From Anaerolineae bacterium UTCFX2 (GTDB lineage Bacteria; Chloroflexota; Anaerolineae; Anaerolineales; UBA4823): a stretch of 64,000 nt of DNA. Both the position numbers and the translations under genes were made by a program. The notes under the pieces were generated by a model. That model saw only the letters and a list, made by a program, of their open reading frames with translations, was not told the origin of the DNA and searched no databases. The stretch lies in assembly GCA_002050125.1 (NCBI GenBank), contig MWTA01000032.1, positions 1 to 64,000 on the forward strand. The letters run 5' to 3'. Of the stretch, positions 34,318-43,421 are shown one piece after another; within the stretch, counting starts at the first letter, position 1; each line of letters begins with the position of its first letter.

Positions 34318-34531
34318 GATACCTCCTATGATTGGATAGAAAGGCTCAATAGATGGTATGCTCAGTTTAGCGCGAGTTGGGTCGATGTCAAGAGCCAGAT
34401 TTTGCTACGTGAGGTGTTGCAATCTGATCCAATCGCTGGTATGCTTAGGGGGGCGATTCGCAATTGGACGCATTGCAACAACAATAACATAAGCGAACAG
34501 CTCAGACAATTAATCATGCATAACGGGCGCT

Positions 34532-35200
34532 ATGTACATTGCGATTGAAGGCGTGATCGGGGTTGGAAAAACGACTCTGGCGCGCCTGCTGCAGCCGGTT
34601 TTTGGTGCTGGAACGCTGCTTGAGGTGTTCGAGGAGAACCCGTTCCTGTCCGATTTCTATGCGGACCGGGCGCGTTACGCTTTTCAGACCCAGATTTTCT
34701 TCTTGTTGAGCCGCTATCGCCAGCAGCGGCGCACCGTCGCGACAATGTTAGAAATCCACAAACACCTGATCGCAGATTACACCTTCGAGAAAGACGCCTT
34801 GTTTGCGCAGATCAACCTTAAGGGCGATGAGCTGGATGTGTATTACAAGGTACACGAAGCCCTGGCGGAGAAGATCATCCTTCCGGATTTGGTGCTCTAT
34901 TTACGGGCGGACACGGACGTTCTAATGCGGCGGATTGCACTGCGCGACCGGCCTTATGAGCGCAACATGGAACGCGATTATATCGCCCAACTCAACGAAG
35001 CGTACGACGAGTTTTTCAGCGAACGCCAGCCGCGCCGGACGCCCGTGCTGTGGATCGATACCGATGAGCTGGACTATGTGCGTGTCCCCGAAAACCTGGC
35101 TTGGGTTGAGAACCGCATCCGCCAGGTTCTCAAATTGCCGCCTTTTCAAGCTGAACTCCCGCTGCCGCTTACCGGACAAAGCGGCGAAACGACTGAATGA
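34532..35200 (+). CDS. Deoxynucleoside kinase (dAdo/dGuo kinase type)
   Basis: 222 residues. P-loop IEGVIGVGKTTLARLL (5-20), EVFEENPFLSDFYAD with the catalytic Glu, FFLLSRYRQQRR, ADYTFEKDALFAQINL and the RDRPYERNMERDYIAQLNEAYDEFF lid/Arg motif are those of the deoxyadenosine/deoxyguanosine kinase family. Salvages purine deoxynucleosides into dNMPs. No ribosome-binding site is evident. The 34318-34531 gap holds nothing recognisable beyond ssb's upstream region. Confidence 0.92.
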   Translation: MYIAIEGVIGVGKTTLARLLQPVFGAGTLLEVFEENPFLSDFYADRARYAFQTQIFFLLSRYRQQRRTVATMLEIHKHLIADYTFEKDALFAQINLKGDELDVYYKVHEALAEKIILPDLVLYLRADTDVLMRRIALRDRPYERNMERDYIAQLNEAYDEFFSERQPRRTPVLWIDTDELDYVRVPENLAWVENRIRQVLKLPPFQAELPLPLTGQSGETTE

Positions 35201-35249
35201 TGCCCGAGTATGAGAGCGGCGGATACTCCTGCAGACGGAAGACGCCTTA

Positions 35250-36263
35250 ATGCGCATCACGCGGGAATTCATCCTTAAGTTTGCGAATGAGCTGGTGGAT
35301 CGCCGGCAGTTTTCTGGGCGGGATTTGACGGCGGTTTACATATGCGGCTCCTTCCTTGAGGAAAGCTATCAATTGGGCGACACGGGCGACGTGGACCTGG
35401 TGATGATCCACAACGAAAAACCAGAGCTGGAACGGGAACTCGTACGGCTGACGGACGATCTGCATCTCGACATCTCCCACCAGGATCAGCGCGAATACCG
35501 GGACACGCGGCGCTTGCGCGTTCACCCCTGGACTGGCCCAACGCTGAACGCCTGTCGCATTATTCACGATCCAGGGCATTTTTTGGATTTTGTGCAAGCA
35601 AGCGTGCGCGGGCAGTTTGACCGACCTGATCATATCTATGCGCGCTCGCGCGCGCAAATGGATCGCGCGCGGGAGCTCTGGTTCGAATTAACCGGTCAGG
35701 AGAGCGGCGATGCGCTCGTTCCACTGCAGAAATACCTCTCGGCGGTCGAAAAGGCGGCTAACTCGATCGCGAGCCTGAGCGGAATGCCGCTGGCGGAACG
35801 GCGGCTGTTGTTTGAGTTCCCGCAGCGCGCCGAAGCGTTGAGCCTGCCGGGGCTGTACCCCGGGCTGCTGGGCTTGTTGGGCGCTCCAAACCTGGACGCG
35901 GGAGCGCTGACCGTTTGGATCGAGCACTGGAAGAATGCCTACTGGTCAGCTCCGAGCGAGAACCGCCCGGTCCGCCTGGCTGCAGAACGCCTGCATTACT
36001 ATCTGGGCGGTTTCCGCGCCGCGCTAGAAGGAGAGCAGCCCGCCGCCCTGCTCTGGCCGCTGCTCAACACCTGGACGGACCTGATGCAATGCTACCCGGA
36101 CGAGGCGCCAGAACGCGCCAACTGGCGCAGCGCGGTCGAGAAGCTGGAGCTGTACGGCAAGGCGCAGAAACAGCGGCTGCAGGCGCTGGACGCCTATCTG
36201 GATTTGATCGAGGAAGCGCTGGAGGACTGGGCGCACCGCAACGGCGCCTGGGAATCGGCTTGA
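35250..36263 (+). CDS. Nucleotidyltransferase-fold protein with helical C-terminal domain
   Basis: 337 residues. Residues 28-76 carry a pol-beta-type nucleotidyltransferase motif: Gly33-Ser34 in YICGSFLEESYQLGDTGDVD, Asp47 and Asp49, and a third Asp74 in LHLDISHQD, so the full metal triad is present. The remaining about 250 residues are alpha-helical with no match I can name. The layout recalls aminoglycoside nucleotidyltransferases and MNT-type enzymes. No antitoxin or partner is adjacent; the substrate is unknown. The gene ends five bases left of the parS site. Confidence 0.75.
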   Translation: MRITREFILKFANELVDRRQFSGRDLTAVYICGSFLEESYQLGDTGDVDLVMIHNEKPELERELVRLTDDLHLDISHQDQREYRDTRRLRVHPWTGPTLNACRIIHDPGHFLDFVQASVRGQFDRPDHIYARSRAQMDRARELWFELTGQESGDALVPLQKYLSAVEKAANSIASLSGMPLAERRLLFEFPQRAEALSLPGLYPGLLGLLGAPNLDAGALTVWIEHWKNAYWSAPSENRPVRLAAERLHYYLGGFRAALEGEQPAALLWPLLNTWTDLMQCYPDEAPERANWRSAVEKLELYGKAQKQRLQALDAYLDLIEEALEDWAHRNGAWESA

Positions 36264-36268
36264 GTGGA

Positions 36269-36284
36269 TGTTTCACGTGAAACA
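36269..36284. promoter_or_regulatory. parS: parS site (ParB centromere-like site)
   Basis: TGTTTCACGTGAAACA is a perfect match to the chromosomal ParB-binding consensus TGTTNCACGTGAAACA; the palindrome extends two bases further each side (36267-36286). In bacteria such sites cluster near the replication origin and seed ParB/SMC loading. parA and parB are not in the window. Confidence 0.93.
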
Positions 36285-36695
36285 TCCGGTTCTGGGGGAA
36301 AAACTTTCCTTCGTAAGAGTTTTCTCGGCGTTGAAGGGCGTAACCATGACCCGGTGGTCGATCCAGTTGGGCGTAGCGTCCAGGATTGGGACGATCCAGA
36401 ACATCCCCGGTCCGCGCAGCCCGCGAAATTTACCGAGCCGCAACAGCACGGCTTTTTCCCACTGCAGCGCTACCTTCAACCCGAAAAGAACGTACAGCGC
36501 AGCCAGCATGATCACGCCCGCCGCCAGACCGAACCACAGGCTGGGAAATCTTGCCTGATCCATCCAGAACAAGAGCAAAACGACCAGAGCGACCAGTGCG
36601 ATGAATATCGCCAGAGCCAGGCTGCTGATGCGCAGGTTGTCCTGTTTTTCAACCTTGCCGGGCAATTTTTGTGATGGGCGGATGTAGGTTGTCAT
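36273..36695 (-). pseudogene. Truncated slipin/stomatin-like (SPFH) membrane protein
   Basis: 140 residues; its start overlaps the GntR stop as ATGA. Two membrane helices (about 25-45 and 52-72) are followed by the opening of a stomatin/slipin SPFH domain: VALQWEKAVLLRLGKFRGLRGPGMFWIVPILD and HRVMVTPFNAEKTLTKE. At the point where full-length slipins continue into the main SPFH body (about 150 more residues), the frame reads SFSPRTGCFT and stops; the stop codon TGA lies inside the parS palindrome. No continuation is found in other frames. It is either a degraded slipin cut at parS or a short stable derivative. Confidence 0.75.
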
Positions 36696-37084
36696 GTCAT
36701 ATTCTCCTTTTCAGACATTAAGCCTTTCTTGAATTCCTCGCCGATCTCCGCGGGCGAATACCCGCGCCGGATCAATTCTCGCAGGAAGTGCTGTATCTGT
36801 TCTTGCAGGCTCTGCTGGCGCAGCGTCCGAACGGTTTCTTCCGATGGGGTCTTCCAGACGTACGTTCCGCGGCCGTGCTGGGTCGAAATCAAGCCGGCTT
36901 CGTCCAGCAGGCGGTAAGCCCGGGCGATGGTGTTAAAATTCACGCGCAAGTCTGCCGCGAGCTGGCGCACGGTTGGAAGCTGGTCGCCTGGTTGGATCGC
37001 GCCGGACGCGATCCACCGCTGGATTTGCTCGACAATTTGGGCGTAGATGGGCTGCCCGCTGCGAAAGTCAACCTGAATGTTCAT
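36692..37084 (-). CDS. GntR-family regulator (YtrA-like)
   Basis: 130 residues. Winged helix of the GntR family: PIYAQIVEQIQRWIASGAIQPGDQLPTVRQLAADLRVNFNTIARAYRLLDEAGLISTQHGRGTYV. No large ligand-binding domain, only a short helical tail (about 80-130), as in the YtrA subgroup, which often auto-regulates a membrane-protein operon. The next gene, overlapping by ATGA, is the truncated slipin. Repeated AATGTATNA elements upstream (37107-37146) may be its operator. Confidence 0.9.
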   Translation of the reverse strand: MNIQVDFRSGQPIYAQIVEQIQRWIASGAIQPGDQLPTVRQLAADLRVNFNTIARAYRLLDEAGLISTQHGRGTYVWKTPSEETVRTLRQQSLQEQIQHFLRELIRRGYSPAEIGEEFKKGLMSEKENMT

Positions 37085-37184
37085 GCGCTATCAAAACAAG
37101 AATTTTACGGTCGAATGTATCAATGTATTAGTGTATCAATGTATGATTGAATGAATTGTATCTAGTTTTCGGGTTTTGTCAAGG

Positions 37185-37190
37185 TAAAAT
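37185..37190 (+). promoter_or_regulatory. -10 element (TAAAAT) for a leaderless DUF1848 gene
   Basis: TAAAAT ends six bases before the ATG at 37197 and there is no ribosome-binding site, so transcription would begin at the start codon. Confidence 0.55.
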
Positions 37191-37196
37191 TCGAAT

Positions 37197-38123
37197 ATGA
37201 TCATCAGCGCCAGCCGCCGGACGGACATCCCGGCATTCTATGCCGACTGGTTCATCAACCGGGTGCGCGAGGGATACTGTGAGGTGCCCAACCCCTTCAA
37301 CCCGCGCCAGGTCGCTGCGGTCTCGCTCAAAGCGCAAGACGTAGACTGGATCGTGTTCTGGACGCGCAGCCCGCGCCCGCTGATGCGTTATCTGGAGGAA
37401 CTGGATGACCGCGGCTTTGGTTATTATTTTCAATTCACCCTGCTGGATTACCCGGCGCAAATCGATTCACACACGCCCTCCACGACGCGCGCCCTGGATA
37501 CGTTTCGCCTCCTGACAGATCGGATTGGCGCGGAGCGGGTGATCTGGCGCTATGATCCGATTGTGCTGAGCGAAATCACGCCCGTGGATTATCATCTGGA
37601 AAGGTTCGAGCGGCTGGCGGCGGCGCTGCAGGGTTATACCAAACGGGTGGTGGCGAGCCTGCTGGATGTGTATGCCAAAGCCCGCCGCCGGTTGGAAGGC
37701 TTGCAGAGCCAGGGCGCGAGGTTGCTGCCAGTTGCGCACGAAAAATTGAACAAAAACACTACCCTGCCAGACGAATTGACGTCGTTGTTCGCCGGTTTAG
37801 GTCGCTTGGCGCGCGCTCATAACCTGGAAATTCAGAGCTGCGCTGAGGAAATTGACTTGGCGGCTTACGGTATTTCAGCCGGCAAATGCATCGATGGAGG
37901 ATTGATCGAGCGGCTCTCGGGTCGCCCCGTCATCCAGCAGAAGGATCCGGGGCAGCGCAAAGCCTGCGGGTGCGTGGTCAGCAAAGATATCGGGATGTAC
38001 GATTCATGCCTGTTTGGCTGCCGCTATTGTTATGCGACGCGCAGCTTTGAGCAGGCGCGGTACAACTACGCCGCACATGACCCGCAGGCAGCCTCGCTCT
38101 ACGCGCCGGGTTCTCCCCGGTGA
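37197..38123 (+). CDS. DUF1848 family protein with C-terminal cysteine cluster
   Basis: 308 residues. It begins MIISASRRTDIPAFYADWFINRVREGYCEVPNPFN, the signature start of DUF1848 proteins, and continues with DWIVFWTRSPRPLMRYLEEL and RYDPIVLSEITPVDYH. Five cysteines near the C-terminus (KACGCVVSKDIGMYDSCLFGC, then YCYA) resemble a radical-SAM-like or other Fe-S site. The function of the family is not established; a (beta/alpha) barrel is plausible. Probably leaderless, and the gene stands alone. Confidence 0.88.
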   Translation: MIISASRRTDIPAFYADWFINRVREGYCEVPNPFNPRQVAAVSLKAQDVDWIVFWTRSPRPLMRYLEELDDRGFGYYFQFTLLDYPAQIDSHTPSTTRALDTFRLLTDRIGAERVIWRYDPIVLSEITPVDYHLERFERLAAALQGYTKRVVASLLDVYAKARRRLEGLQSQGARLLPVAHEKLNKNTTLPDELTSLFAGLGRLARAHNLEIQSCAEEIDLAAYGISAGKCIDGGLIERLSGRPVIQQKDPGQRKACGCVVSKDIGMYDSCLFGCRYCYATRSFEQARYNYAAHDPQAASLYAPGSPR

Positions 38124-38221
38124 GGCAGCCGCAGCCCCGCAGACCCCTGAGCCGGTCAGCGATGCAGCGCTAATTTGCGCCAGGCGTGTGCGCTATGTAG
38201 TTCTTCAGTGGAGCGCCGGGG

Positions 38222-38989
38222 CTAGGCTATAGTGAGCTGGCTGGCTGCGGCTTGATCCACCAGCCAGAGTAAATCTCCCTGCGCTGGGCGGATCAGCGCG
38301 GCTGGCTTGGGGGAGGCTGCATCGGCAGGCATCATCGTCTGGCGGAGCGCAGCCGCTTTTTGTTCCCCGCTCACGAGAAAAAGCACACTGCGCGAGGCAT
38401 TGAGGGCTGGCAAGGTCAGCGTCAACCGGTCGACCAGCGGCTCGGGCGGGCTGGTGTGCGGCACTGCCGCCACCCAGTGATCGCGGATCTGCAAAGCCGG
38501 GGAGCCGGGAAACAGCGAGGCGGTATGACCATCCTCCCCCATGCCTAAGAGGGTCAGATCGAACGTGAACCCGGAGGTTGGCGCGCTGGCTGAGCCGAAA
38601 AACCCTGCCAGTTCGGCTTCGTACTCCGCAGTTGCCGTCTCTGGGGGAAGCTCGCCATGCATGCGGTGGATGTTTGCGGAGGGTATCGATACGTGTTCAA
38701 GTAGGCTGTGGGAAGCCAGGCGGAAATTGCTGTCTGGATGATTGGGAGGGACGCAGCGTTCATCGCCCCAGAAAACATGCGTCTTGGACCAATCGACGTA
38801 CCCGGCAAACTCTGGCGCGGCTAACCGGGCGTAGAGCCCGCGCGGCGTCGATCCGCCGGCGAGCGCTACCAGGAAGACGCCGCGCCGTTCAACGGCTGCC
38901 TCAGCCGCCGCGATGAAGCGCCGAACGCCCGCCTCCGCCAGCGCGTTTGGATCGCGGCACAACTGTAGCTTGGTATATTCAACTTTCAT
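38222..38989 (-). CDS. pgl: 6-phosphogluconolactonase
   Basis: 255 residues. Glucosamine-6-P deaminase-like fold with [39 protein letters not shown] and [18 protein letters not shown], the DevB/SOL-type lactonase signature including the catalytic His in GEDGHTA. It hydrolyses 6-phosphoglucono-lactone made by Zwf, whose gene is directly upstream and overlaps as ATGA. Last gene of the leftward tal-pgi/zwf/pgl operon. Confidence 0.95.
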   Translation of the reverse strand: MKVEYTKLQLCRDPNALAEAGVRRFIAAAEAAVERRGVFLVALAGGSTPRGLYARLAAPEFAGYVDWSKTHVFWGDERCVPPNHPDSNFRLASHSLLEHVSIPSANIHRMHGELPPETATAEYEAELAGFFGSASAPTSGFTFDLTLLGMGEDGHTASLFPGSPALQIRDHWVAAVPHTSPPEPLVDRLTLTLPALNASRSVLFLVSGEQKAAALRQTMMPADAASPKPAALIRPAQGDLLWLVDQAAASQLTIA

Positions 38990-40437
38990 TCATGAATACA
39001 ACCCAGCAGCCATTTGCGGCGGTCCGCCTCGATCAGATGGTCTGCCTCGGCGGGTCCCCAGCTTCCTCTGGGGTAAAAACTCAGCTCCTTTTTGCCCGGC
39101 GCGGAACTGACCCGAATGACCGGGTCGATCAATTTCCAGGATTCTTCGTTCTCGTCGTTACGGGCGAACAGCGAAGCGTCCCCGGCGAGCGCATCCAGCA
39201 GCAGGCGCTCATACGCGCTGGGAAGACCGCTGGCGCCATAATAATCGCGATAGTGAAACTCCATGTCCACCGAGCGGCTCTCTCGGTTGGAACCCGGCAC
39301 CTTGATTTCGAAACGCAGGTGGGTCCCCTCGTCAGGTTCGATGCAGATGCTTAAGACGTTCGAACTAAAATCCACATCCGAGGTCTTATCAAACATCACC
39401 TTTGGTGGGCGCTTGAACTCGATGACGATCTCGGTGGCTTTGCTTTTCAAAGCCTTGCCAGTGCGCAGATAAAACGGTACGCCCTGCCAGCGCCAGGTAT
39501 CCAGAAACAGCCTCAGCGCCGTAAAAGTGGGGGTGCGCGAATCGGCGGGGATGCCTGGGGCGCCGCGGTAGCCTTCGTATTGACCGATGACCACCCGGCT
39601 GGTCTCGATCGGGCGGGTGGCGCTCAACACCTTCACCTTTTCGTTGCGCAAATGGTCGGCGTTGAGGGAGGCTGGCGGCTCCATGGCAATGAGGGTATAA
39701 AGCTGGAGCATGTGGTTCTGAACCATGTCCCGCAGGACGCCGGCGTGGTCGTAATAGTCGGCGCGATGACCGATGTCGACCTGCTCGGCGGCGGTGATCT
39801 GAACGTTGTCCACGTAGTTGCGGTTCCAGATCGGTTCGAAGATCGCGTTTGCAAAGCGGAAGAACAGGATGTTTTGGGCGGTCTCTTTTGCCAGGTAGTG
39901 ATCGATGCGGAAGATCTGATCTTCGCGGAAGACCTTGTGGATCGCCCGGTTGAGCTGGCGCGCCGATTCCAGATCGGTGCCGAAGGGCTTTTCGATCAAG
40001 AGACGGCAGTATCCCTTGGCGTCAGACTCCATGTGCAGTTGACCGAGGTTAACCACGGTCGGCGCGAAGAACTGCGGGGCGACTGCGAGATAGTAGAGGC
40101 GGTTCGCCGGACCGGCTTCGATTCTTTCCAGTTCCGACTTCAACCCTCCCATGTCCTGCGCGGATGTCAGATCCCCGCAGATATATTCGAACACAGCGGC
40201 GAACTTCGACCAGGATTGCGGGTTGTAATCTTGTGGGCTAAAGGTTTTCAACCCCGTTTCCAGGCGCTGGCGAAACGAATCGGTGTTTAGGTCGCTGCGT
40301 GCGAAGCCAACGATCTTGAGACCTTGCGGCAGGCGGTCCTTGCAATACAGGTTGTAAAGCGCTGGGACGAGCTTGCGCTGGGTCAGGTCGCCCGAAGCGC
40401 CGAAGATGACGATTGTGGTAGGCAGGGTATCGCTCAT
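38986..40437 (-). CDS. zwf: Glucose-6-phosphate 1-dehydrogenase
   Basis: 483 residues. NADP-binding N-terminus [22 protein letters not shown], substrate motif [15 protein letters not shown] with catalytic His, [14 protein letters not shown], and C-terminal [20 protein letters not shown]. Full length. It oxidises glucose 6-phosphate in the oxidative pentose phosphate pathway and lies between the fused tal-pgi and pgl genes with ATGA overlaps at both ends, so the three products are made in step. Confidence 0.97.
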   Translation of the reverse strand: MSDTLPTTIVIFGASGDLTQRKLVPALYNLYCKDRLPQGLKIVGFARSDLNTDSFRQRLETGLKTFSPQDYNPQSWSKFAAVFEYICGDLTSAQDMGGLKSELERIEAGPANRLYYLAVAPQFFAPTVVNLGQLHMESDAKGYCRLLIEKPFGTDLESARQLNRAIHKVFREDQIFRIDHYLAKETAQNILFFRFANAIFEPIWNRNYVDNVQITAAEQVDIGHRADYYDHAGVLRDMVQNHMLQLYTLIAMEPPASLNADHLRNEKVKVLSATRPIETSRVVIGQYEGYRGAPGIPADSRTPTFTALRLFLDTWRWQGVPFYLRTGKALKSKATEIVIEFKRPPKVMFDKTSDVDFSSNVLSICIEPDEGTHLRFEIKVPGSNRESRSVDMEFHYRDYYGASGLPSAYERLLLDALAGDASLFARNDENEESWKLIDPVIRVSSAPGKKELSFYPRGSWGPAEADHLIEADRRKWLLGCIHE

Positions 40438-43214
40438 TTCAAAGCCTGTATCAGGTGGGTCAAACCGATCTGGATATCTTCGTTGAGGTGGAAGCGCAGC
40501 ACTTTGCGCCTGTTATCCAGCAGCGCCTGCCGGTCGCCGAGCGCCTGAGCTAACTCGAGCACCCCAAACGAAAGCGATGAATCGGTTTTTCCCGCCTCGT
40601 CGGGGATGGGGGTGTCTTCGTCAGCCTGGTGCGTGATCTGGATGAAGAGACCGTGACCGGCGTCGCCTTTGTGAAGCTGCCCAGTCGAATGCAGGAAGCG
40701 CGGTCCATAACCGGTTGTCACCGCCAGGCGCGTGCGCTGGCGCAGTTCGGTGCGCAGCGCCAGGAGCGAGGCGTCGCAGGCGGATGAAGGCGGCAGGTAA
40801 GCCTGGATGGCGATGTAGCTGCCGGGCTGTGCGCCGCCCAGAAAGTCTGACGCGACCTCTTGCAACGTCTTGCCCGTGGATTCGCCGTAGATCGAAATTC
40901 CTTGCTCTTGGAGCAGCGGCGTGAGGCTGGGCAGTGCGCCGCTTTGCTTGTATGCCTCGACCATGTTGCGCGCTTGCACCTTCGCCGCTTCGACGTTGGG
41001 CTGGTCGAAAGGCTGGATGCCCAGGCGCTGCCCTGCGACGGCGATGGCAAACTCCCACAGGAAGAACTGACCGCCCAGGTCGTATAAATCTTTCATATCT
41101 AAGCGCACGACGGGGTGCCCCGCGAATTCGAGCGCCAGCACCGGAACGTCAAAATCGTGCTCGTCCGCCAGCCGCAGGTAAACAAACGCCCGGTCATCGG
41201 CGTAATTCTCTGGAAGCCCAACGGCTTCGCCGACCACCGGAAGAATGCCTTTGCCGTCTTTGCCGGTGCTCTCGGCAATGAGCTGTTCCACCCAATCGCC
41301 AAAGTTGCAGACTTCAGCCGAGGTGATAAAGGTAAGCTTGTCGCGCCCCTGGCGCGCCAGTTCGGCGATGATCGCCCCCAGGTGAGCGCCCGGGTTGTCG
41401 CGCGGGGCCGTCTTCTTACAGCAATCCGCCATCCCAATGGCGCGCTGAAGCAGCAATTCGAGGTCGACCCCGATCAGCGCTGCTGGAACGAGCCCGAAAT
41501 GGGAGAGCGCGGAATAGCGCCCGCCGATGTTAGGGTCGTTCAAAAACACCGCGCGAAAACTGAAGTCGTGACCGATCTGCGCCAAACCGCTACCCGGGTC
41601 GGTAATCGCGATGAAATGCTCTCCCGCCTGCGCTGCGCCGAGACGTTGGGCTGCGAGGTTGTAGAAGTACTTGAAAAAAGAGATCGTTTCTACCGTTCCG
41701 CCGGACTTGCTGGAGACGATGTAGAGCGTTTTGGCGGGGTCCAGGCGGTGGGCGCAATCGAGCACTGCCGCCGGGTCGGTGCTGTCGAGCGCAACCAGGT
41801 CGAGGCAGCCCGGGCGAACCCCAAAGGTCTTGCGCATCACTTCCGGCGCCAGGCTCGATCCGCCCATCCCGAGCAGCAACGCATGGGTGTAGCCCTGTTG
41901 GCGCAGCTCGTCCTGCAATGCCTGAAGGCGCGGGATCTCTTTCTGCATGGCTTCGGCGATTTGCAGCCACCCCAGGCGGTTGGAGATCTCTTGTGGTTCG
42001 GGCTTCCAAACGGTGTAATCCAGCTCCCAGATGCGCGGGATGATGCGCTTTTCTGCCAGTTCGTTAAGCGCCGCGTCGACTGGCTGCTGGTTTGCGCCGA
42101 GCGCGGCGGAAAATTCCAGGTCTGCGGCGCGGAAGCTCTCCGCCTTGCGGGTGATGCTCTTCATCAATAAATCGAACGACTTGACAAAGTTAGATACACC
42201 CTCATCCTGCAATTTCTGGGTGACCGCATCCAGATCGATCCCCAGCCCCGCCAGCCGGTTGATCTGATCCTGGGCGAGATCCAGATCGCGCTCGATGGAC
42301 GGCTCCAACCGCCCGTGATCCTCCACTGCCGCGATGGTGGCAGGCGGCAGGGTGTTCACGGTGTGCGCTCCGATCAGCGCGTCCGCGTAGAGCGTGTCTG
42401 GATAAGCCGGGTTCTTGGTGCTGGTGCTAGCCCAGAGCGGGCGCTGGAGCTGAGCTCCATGGTCCGCCAGGCGCTGCCAGCGCGGACTGGAATAGGCTTC
42501 TTTGAAAATGGCATACGCTAGTTTTGAATTGGCGATGCCGATGGTCCCGAGCAGGTCCTTCGCGCCGGCAGCTTCGAGTTGTGGGTCGACCGCTGTATCC
42601 ACCCGGCTGACGAAAAAGGAGGCGACCGAAGCGAGGCTGCGAATATCGTGACCCGCTTCCAGCCGCTGTTCAAGCCCCGCCATGTGCGCCTCGATGACCT
42701 CTTTATACATCTCGATTGAGAAGATGAGCGTGATATTGATATTGACGCCCGCCGCCAGCCCCCCCTGGATGGCGGGAAGACCCTGCGGGGTGGCGGGGAT
42801 TTTGATCATCAGGTTGGGTCGATCCACCTTTTTGAACAGGCGCTGAGCTTCGGAGAGGGACGTCTGCGAATCGTACGCCAGCTTGGGGCTCACCTCCAGG
42901 CTGACAAACCCGTCCGTGCCCGAGCTTTCATCGTAAACGGGGCGCAGGATATCCGCCGCGTTGCGCAGGTCATCGATCATGAGCTCCTCGAAAATCTCTG
43001 GGGCTGATTTCCCTTCCCGAGCCAGTTCGCGCAGTTCCCCGTCGTAATCGCTGCTGCTGGAAATCGCTTTGTCGAAGATGGTCGGGTTGGAAGTTAAACC
43101 GCGCAGCCCTTGCTTGACCAGCCGGCTCATTTCTCCGGTTAATAAATATTCACGCCGGATGTCGTCCAGCCAGATCGATTGACCCAATTTAAGATAATCT
43201 TTCAATTCCAACAT
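40434..43214 (-). CDS. tal-pgi: Bifunctional transaldolase / glucose-6-phosphate isomerase
   Basis: 926 residues; GGAGG precedes the ATG at 43214. Residues 1-360 are a transaldolase: [12 protein letters not shown], the Schiff-base Lys138 in [12 protein letters not shown] and [12 protein letters not shown]. Residues about 390-926 are phosphoglucose isomerase: [67 protein letters not shown] and the [12 protein letters not shown] region. The fusion joins two non-oxidative enzymes at fructose 6-phosphate and is known in several bacterial phyla. It heads an operon with zwf and pgl. Confidence 0.95.
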   Translation of the reverse strand: MLELKDYLKLGQSIWLDDIRREYLLTGEMSRLVKQGLRGLTSNPTIFDKAISSSSDYDGELRELAREGKSAPEIFEELMIDDLRNAADILRPVYDESSGTDGFVSLEVSPKLAYDSQTSLSEAQRLFKKVDRPNLMIKIPATPQGLPAIQGGLAAGVNINITLIFSIEMYKEVIEAHMAGLEQRLEAGHDIRSLASVASFFVSRVDTAVDPQLEAAGAKDLLGTIGIANSKLAYAIFKEAYSSPRWQRLADHGAQLQRPLWASTSTKNPAYPDTLYADALIGAHTVNTLPPATIAAVEDHGRLEPSIERDLDLAQDQINRLAGLGIDLDAVTQKLQDEGVSNFVKSFDLLMKSITRKAESFRAADLEFSAALGANQQPVDAALNELAEKRIIPRIWELDYTVWKPEPQEISNRLGWLQIAEAMQKEIPRLQALQDELRQQGYTHALLLGMGGSSLAPEVMRKTFGVRPGCLDLVALDSTDPAAVLDCAHRLDPAKTLYIVSSKSGGTVETISFFKYFYNLAAQRLGAAQAGEHFIAITDPGSGLAQIGHDFSFRAVFLNDPNIGGRYSALSHFGLVPAALIGVDLELLLQRAIGMADCCKKTAPRDNPGAHLGAIIAELARQGRDKLTFITSAEVCNFGDWVEQLIAESTGKDGKGILPVVGEAVGLPENYADDRAFVYLRLADEHDFDVPVLALEFAGHPVVRLDMKDLYDLGGQFFLWEFAIAVAGQRLGIQPFDQPNVEAAKVQARNMVEAYKQSGALPSLTPLLQEQGISIYGESTGKTLQEVASDFLGGAQPGSYIAIQAYLPPSSACDASLLALRTELRQRTRLAVTTGYGPRFLHSTGQLHKGDAGHGLFIQITHQADEDTPIPDEAGKTDSSLSFGVLELAQALGDRQALLDNRRKVLRFHLNEDIQIGLTHLIQALK

Positions 43215-43408
43215 TGCACACCTCCTAATAATTCCTGTTAGCCGGGCTGCCGCCGAAGCCGTCCGGCGATGTTGTTACGAACCGTTTTCAAGTATTCGGG
43301 GATGTTCCCGGCTCGCGCTTTCTTGATGCACGTTTCCAGTTGCAATGATGACTGGGGCGCTGGCTGCGCCGGTCAGTTGACGCTCGCTCGAGTTTCCTGG
43401 GTCTGAAT

Positions 43409-43414
43409 TATAAT
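43409..43414 (+). promoter_or_regulatory. -10 element (TATAAT) for leaderless radA
   Basis: TATAAT ends seven bases before the ATG of radA, with no ribosome-binding site between. The divergent tal-pgi gene starts 195 bases to the left. Confidence 0.6.
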
Positions 43415-43421
43415 ACCGCAC

